Positions 61,401-64,000 of a DNA stretch of 64,000 bases are shown here, piece by piece. Under the pieces are notes generated by a model, which worked only from the letters and a program-made list of their open reading frames with translations, had not been told where the DNA came from and ran no database searches. A program made the translations under genes and the position numbers. The DNA is from Vagococcus elongatus (lineage in GTDB: Bacteria; Bacillota; Bacilli; Lactobacillales; Vagococcaceae), in assembly GCF_003987645.1 (NCBI RefSeq), contig NZ_NGKA01000011.1, positions 1 to 64,000 on the forward strand, read 5' to 3'. The stretch's first letter is position 1. Each line of letters starts with the position of its first letter.

Positions 61401-61607
61401 CTATTCTTTAGGTGTATAGCTTAAAATATCTTCAATACCACACTCAAGAAAGTCACAAATTCGTGCTAAGACCTCCATATTTACGGTCTCGTTTTTTCCT
61501 AGCTTGGCAACTGTGGTTGGGCTTAATCCAACAGCTTTTTGAAACTCTGTCTTGTTCATCTCTTTATCAATTAAAATCTTCCAAAGTCTATTATAGCTGA
61601 ATCCCAT
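61401..61607 (-). CDS. XRE/Cro-family regulator at the head of the BREX operon
   Basis: 68 residues from ATG 61607 (AAGGGGG site upstream); the frame also opens further up at 61724 without signals. The helix-turn-helix is MNKTEFQKAVGLSPTTVAKL, followed by NMEVLARICDFLECGIEDIL, like the small YozG-type Cro/CI proteins. It lies 32 bases before brxA in the same direction, so it is likely the local regulator. It replaces the WYL-type BrxR found in other BREX loci. Confidence 0.85.
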   Translation of the reverse strand: MGFSYNRLWKILIDKEMNKTEFQKAVGLSPTTVAKLGKNETVNMEVLARICDFLECGIEDILSYTPKE

Positions 61608-61724
61608 CTGTATCCCCCTTATTACATATATTATATATAAATATTCTCTATCTTTGCGTAAATTATATCCATATTTGATTATATCATAGTTATAATGATT
61701 TGGGTTATTAACTTTTAAAAACAC

Positions 61725-61749
61725 AAAAAAAGGCAGACCGAAGTCTGCC
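61725..61749 (-). terminator. Rho-independent terminator after the RadC/JAB gene
   Basis: On the minus strand GGCAGAC, tetraloop TTCG, GTCTGCC form a perfect 7-bp stem followed by seven T. It isolates the ICE gene at 61781 from the BREX operon, which therefore needs its own promoter in 61608-61724; AT-rich -10-like boxes (TATATAATAT) are present there. Confidence 0.93.
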
Positions 61750-61780
61750 CTATATCTGCTACTTGCTTATTATACTGCAA

Positions 61781-63631
61781 TTACATTTCTCTATCATTCT
61801 TTTTATTTTCAGCCTTCTCTTGTGCTTTTCCTATGCTATCCTTAGCTACCTTATCTTTAAGTTTATTAAGTTTTGCAATAGTAGATTCTTTTTTTACTTC
61901 TTTATTATCTTTTTTTACTTCTTTATTATCTTTTTCTACATCTATTCCTTTTCCTACTTTGGATAAATTTAATTTAGTTGCTTCAGCCCAACTTATAAAG
62001 TCTATATCATGAAAAGACTTATCCAGAGGATAGTTCTCTGCAAAATCGTAGTCTACTCCATACATAGCATTGGATAGCTCTACATAAGAATTTATGAAAT
62101 CATCAATCTTATTACAAAGGTCATCTTCTTTATTTTTTTGTTCATTAATATCTATAGTTCTATTGCTTATTATTGGTATTTCTCCCTCTAGCTCATATAT
62201 AAGTTCTTCAAAGTAGTCATTAATTAGATTTACCCCATCATTACGCATATACCTTTCATAAAGCTCTTCTAATAGGTCTGGGCTGTCTACTCCCATCTCT
62301 TGCATGATTAAAGCCTTAACAAAGCCCTCATGGTCTTTATCTATCAAATTATTTAATGTATCTACTATGTTACTATCCTTCTTTTGAGGATAACTATTGG
62401 AGTAGTTACCATGATTCCAAAAAAACTTCTCATCATTACTTTGTAGCCCATAGACCTCCACAAATTGTCTTCCATCAAACAATATAGCATTATCTTTATC
62501 TATATCTAAAACAATAGTTTCATCTGACAATGAGGTTTTTATTTTATCTCCTACTCTAGGCTTGTCTTTCGCCATATTGTAAATACTTTTATCTTCCTTA
62601 AGAAATCCTGTTTGCTCTTGCTTTTCTTGATAATTCTGATTTTCACTTTGAAAACTATCAATCTCCTGTGAAAAGGATAAGGTCTTCTCTTTCCCAACTA
62701 TAAAATGGTCTAAAAACTCTATATCAAAGATTTCAGTAAGATTTTTTATTTTGATAGTCATTCCTATATCTTCGCTACTAGGAGTAGGATTCCCACTAGG
62801 ATGGTTATGGAAAACTGCCATACCTTTAACATCTTGGTAGTTTAATAAGGATCTAGCTATAATTTTTAAGTCCACTATTGCAGCATCAGTAGCTCCTTTA
62901 AAAAGTTCTTCTGCTCCTATAATCTTATCATCCTTGTCATAAACTATAATGCCAAATATTTCTTGTTGATGATGCTGGAAGCCTATTTTCAGTATTTCTT
63001 TTATTTCATTTGTATCTTCTATTAAATTTAAATCTACTAGCTCATTACTTGCAAAGTAGCTTGTAAAATCTTCATACTTATCCTTAAGGCTATAATCCTT
63101 ATCTCCATAAGTATTTTCCGAATCATTGGCTATTTCATAAGTTTTAGATGCGTAATAACTTCTTCCTGCAACCTTAGAAAGGAAGCTATTATTCTCTTTA
63201 CTATAGCCTATAGTATCTACTACCCTCATACCTATCTTTTCAAAGCACTCTTTTGTATCCTCTATTCTTTTGTCAGGTGTTTCATTAGAAAAGGCTAAAA
63301 AGACACTATTAGCCCCTGCCATTAAGCCCTCTCTTAAGCTTTCTTTTATGCTATTCCTTTGACTAAGTCTAGTCCTTTTAAGGTGAACTGGATGGTTTTT
63401 AGTGTTTGCAAAAATAATAGTCCCGGCATCTTTAGTAGGTAAAGTTATTGACCTTACATATTCTACTAAGGTATCAGGACTAGTTATTGCTTGTCTATTA
63501 TTTTTAATATTGGCTCTAGCATAATCTAAAAATTCTATAAGTGGTTTTATGTCTTCATCTTTATTTTTTATTTTCTCATATAGTTCTACCTCATTCCTAC
63601 AATTAAATTCCTCATATAGGCTATTTCTCAT
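61781..63631 (-). CDS. RadC/JAB (MPN) domain protein of clostridial ICEs
   Basis: 616 residues from the ATG at 63631 (GGAGG upstream; the frame opens at 63655). The central JAMM motif MAVFHNHPSGNPTPSSEDIG lies at about 280-300, close in sequence to RadC. N-terminal and C-terminal regions match large ICE proteins (YELSNAMYGVDYDFAENYPL-type sequence split around NAMYGVDYDFAE near the C-terminus). The lysine-rich tail carries the repeat DNKEVKK twice. The role in transfer is unknown; JAB proteins of this kind occur in many ICEs and are linked to anti-restriction or DNA handling by inference only. Confidence 0.8.
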   Translation of the reverse strand: MRNSLYEEFNCRNEVELYEKIKNKDEDIKPLIEFLDYARANIKNNRQAITSPDTLVEYVRSITLPTKDAGTIIFANTKNHPVHLKRTRLSQRNSIKESLREGLMAGANSVFLAFSNETPDKRIEDTKECFEKIGMRVVDTIGYSKENNSFLSKVAGRSYYASKTYEIANDSENTYGDKDYSLKDKYEDFTSYFASNELVDLNLIEDTNEIKEILKIGFQHHQQEIFGIIVYDKDDKIIGAEELFKGATDAAIVDLKIIARSLLNYQDVKGMAVFHNHPSGNPTPSSEDIGMTIKIKNLTEIFDIEFLDHFIVGKEKTLSFSQEIDSFQSENQNYQEKQEQTGFLKEDKSIYNMAKDKPRVGDKIKTSLSDETIVLDIDKDNAILFDGRQFVEVYGLQSNDEKFFWNHGNYSNSYPQKKDSNIVDTLNNLIDKDHEGFVKALIMQEMGVDSPDLLEELYERYMRNDGVNLINDYFEELIYELEGEIPIISNRTIDINEQKNKEDDLCNKIDDFINSYVELSNAMYGVDYDFAENYPLDKSFHDIDFISWAEATKLNLSKVGKGIDVEKDNKEVKKDNKEVKKESTIAKLNKLKDKVAKDSIGKAQEKAENKKNDREM

Positions 63632-63797
63632 TCCTATCCACCTCCTCATCAGCATTTATAGGAAGTGCTTTAAGCAATGCTTTTATTTCTTTTACTTTCT
63701 CATCCTCTGAATTTTTCCTAACATAATCCATTATTTCACTATGGCTAGTAAGGCCAAAATATTGTAACAATTTATTCTCATTTTTCTTATTCAACAT
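63621..63797 (-). CDS. Small ICE protein of 58 residues
   Basis: Starts MLNKKNENKLLQYFGLTSHS and ends with ADEEVDRNEK. AAGGAGGAAC lies four bases before the ATG at 63797, a strong site. Its end overlaps the start of the JAB gene by 11 bases, so the two are coupled. No family was recognised. It has the look of small helper proteins common in these elements. Confidence 0.65.
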   Translation of the reverse strand: MLNKKNENKLLQYFGLTSHSEIMDYVRKNSEDEKVKEIKALLKALPINADEEVDRNEK

Positions 63798-63881
63798 AAA
63801 GTTCCTCCTTATTTTTCTTGTTTATATACTCATTATTTACTCTACTTTAAAAGGTTAAGCTCCGAGTTTACTCAGAGCTTC

Positions 63882-64000
63882 TTATCTTGCACCCTTATTC
63901 TTTTCCATATCTTTTTCATCCAAAGATAGGTTTGTTTCTTCTTTAACTTTGGCTTTAAATCTTTCAAGTTGTCCTAAAGTAGATTTTTTGTCATCTAAAT
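63882..64000 (-). CDS. Partial ICE protein, C-terminus only
   Basis: The last 38 codons of a gene that begins beyond the window. LDDKKSTLGQLERFKAKVKE is rich in charged residues, like the tails of large ICE proteins in this region. A GAGCTC-type hairpin (63856-63879) follows its stop. Too little for naming. Confidence 0.6.
   Translation of the reverse strand, partial: LDDKKSTLGQLERFKAKVKEETNLSLDEKDMEKNKGAR

Larger units (their letters stand above)
22605..64000. mobile_element. Integrative (conjugative or mobilisable) element, left 41 kb; right end outside window
   Basis: Starts inside hsdR and runs past the window edge. It carries three large serine recombinases at its left end, a relaxase with MobC and oriT-like repeat, a RadC/JAB protein with the domain mix of clostridial ICEs, a LexA-like and sigma-like regulator, tet(T)-like and lantibiotic resistance genes, and BREX and CBASS defence genes. 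Low GC and codon style look clostridial. No type IV secretion genes are seen in the window, so whether it is self-transmissible cannot be decided. Confidence 0.8.

Noticed and set aside
61763-61966. Plus-strand open frame of 67 codons, very hydrophobic
   Set aside because: Antisense to the lysine-rich tail of the JAB-domain gene; the hydrophobic look comes from TTT/TTC opposite AAA/GAA codons.

Overview
The window looks like a chromosomal stretch of a low-GC Lactobacillales bacterium, most like Enterococcus. This rests on the mannose-family PTS with a split transketolase, the LacI/cre-type control sites, and remnants of an IS3-family element, an IS30-like element and Tn916-type orf7/orf8. No rRNA or tRNA gene was seen, so the species cannot be named. 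From about 22.6 kb to the right edge the DNA is foreign. It is a large integrative element of clostridial flavour whose right end lies beyond position 64000.

Layout. 1-0.5 kb: decayed IS3-family transposase. 0.57-10.0 kb (minus): sugar operon with esterase, GH140-like glycosidase, mannose-family PTS IID-IIC-IIB-IIA, FGGY kinase, transketolase C and N halves, and a fucose/arabinose-isomerase-like protein; a divergent LacI regulator sits at 10.3-11.3 kb. The enzyme set fits apiose/apioside catabolism (inference). 11.8-12.5 kb: orphan Tn916-type orf8/orf7. 12.7-13.3 kb: a long inverted repeat, a strong promoter with a folded RNA, and a terminator. 13.4-17.1 kb (plus): membrane transporter, PatB/MalY-type C-S lyase and M20 amidohydrolase, probably for S-substituted or N-acylated cysteine compounds. 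17.1-17.5 kb: 5' part of an IS30-like element. 17.5-22.6 kb (minus): type I restriction-modification genes hsdM and hsdS, with hsdR cut at its Walker A codons by the element.

The integrative element. Next to the junction lie a GIY-YIG-like gene and three overlapping large serine recombinase genes, then small regulatory genes, a LexA-like repressor with a palindromic operator, and a decayed tandem repeat. The cargo is: (a) a tetracycline ribosomal-protection gene, tet(T)-like, with an attenuator leader, flanked by two direct copies of a small membrane-protein locus; (b) a lantibiotic/peptide-resistance ABC transporter with its two-component system; (c) a KAP/YobI-like membrane P-loop NTPase of 1207 residues paired with a DUF1413-like gene; (d) oriT, MobC and a MOB relaxase; (e) a minimal CBASS pair (CD-NTase plus Cap15-like 2TM beta-barrel effector); (f) a complete type 1 BREX operon (XRE regulator, brxA, brxB, brxC, pglX, pglZ, brxL); and (g) a RadC/JAB-domain ICE protein with two small neighbours.

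How it works together. By landing in hsdR, the element removes host type I cleavage but leaves the modification genes. It brings BREX and CBASS as one co-oriented block of about 15 kb, with drug and lantibiotic resistance on the same mobile unit. The best candidates for something not yet described are the YobI-like NTPase with its small partner, the shared BREX-CBASS locus, and the folded RNA upstream of the amino-acid operon.
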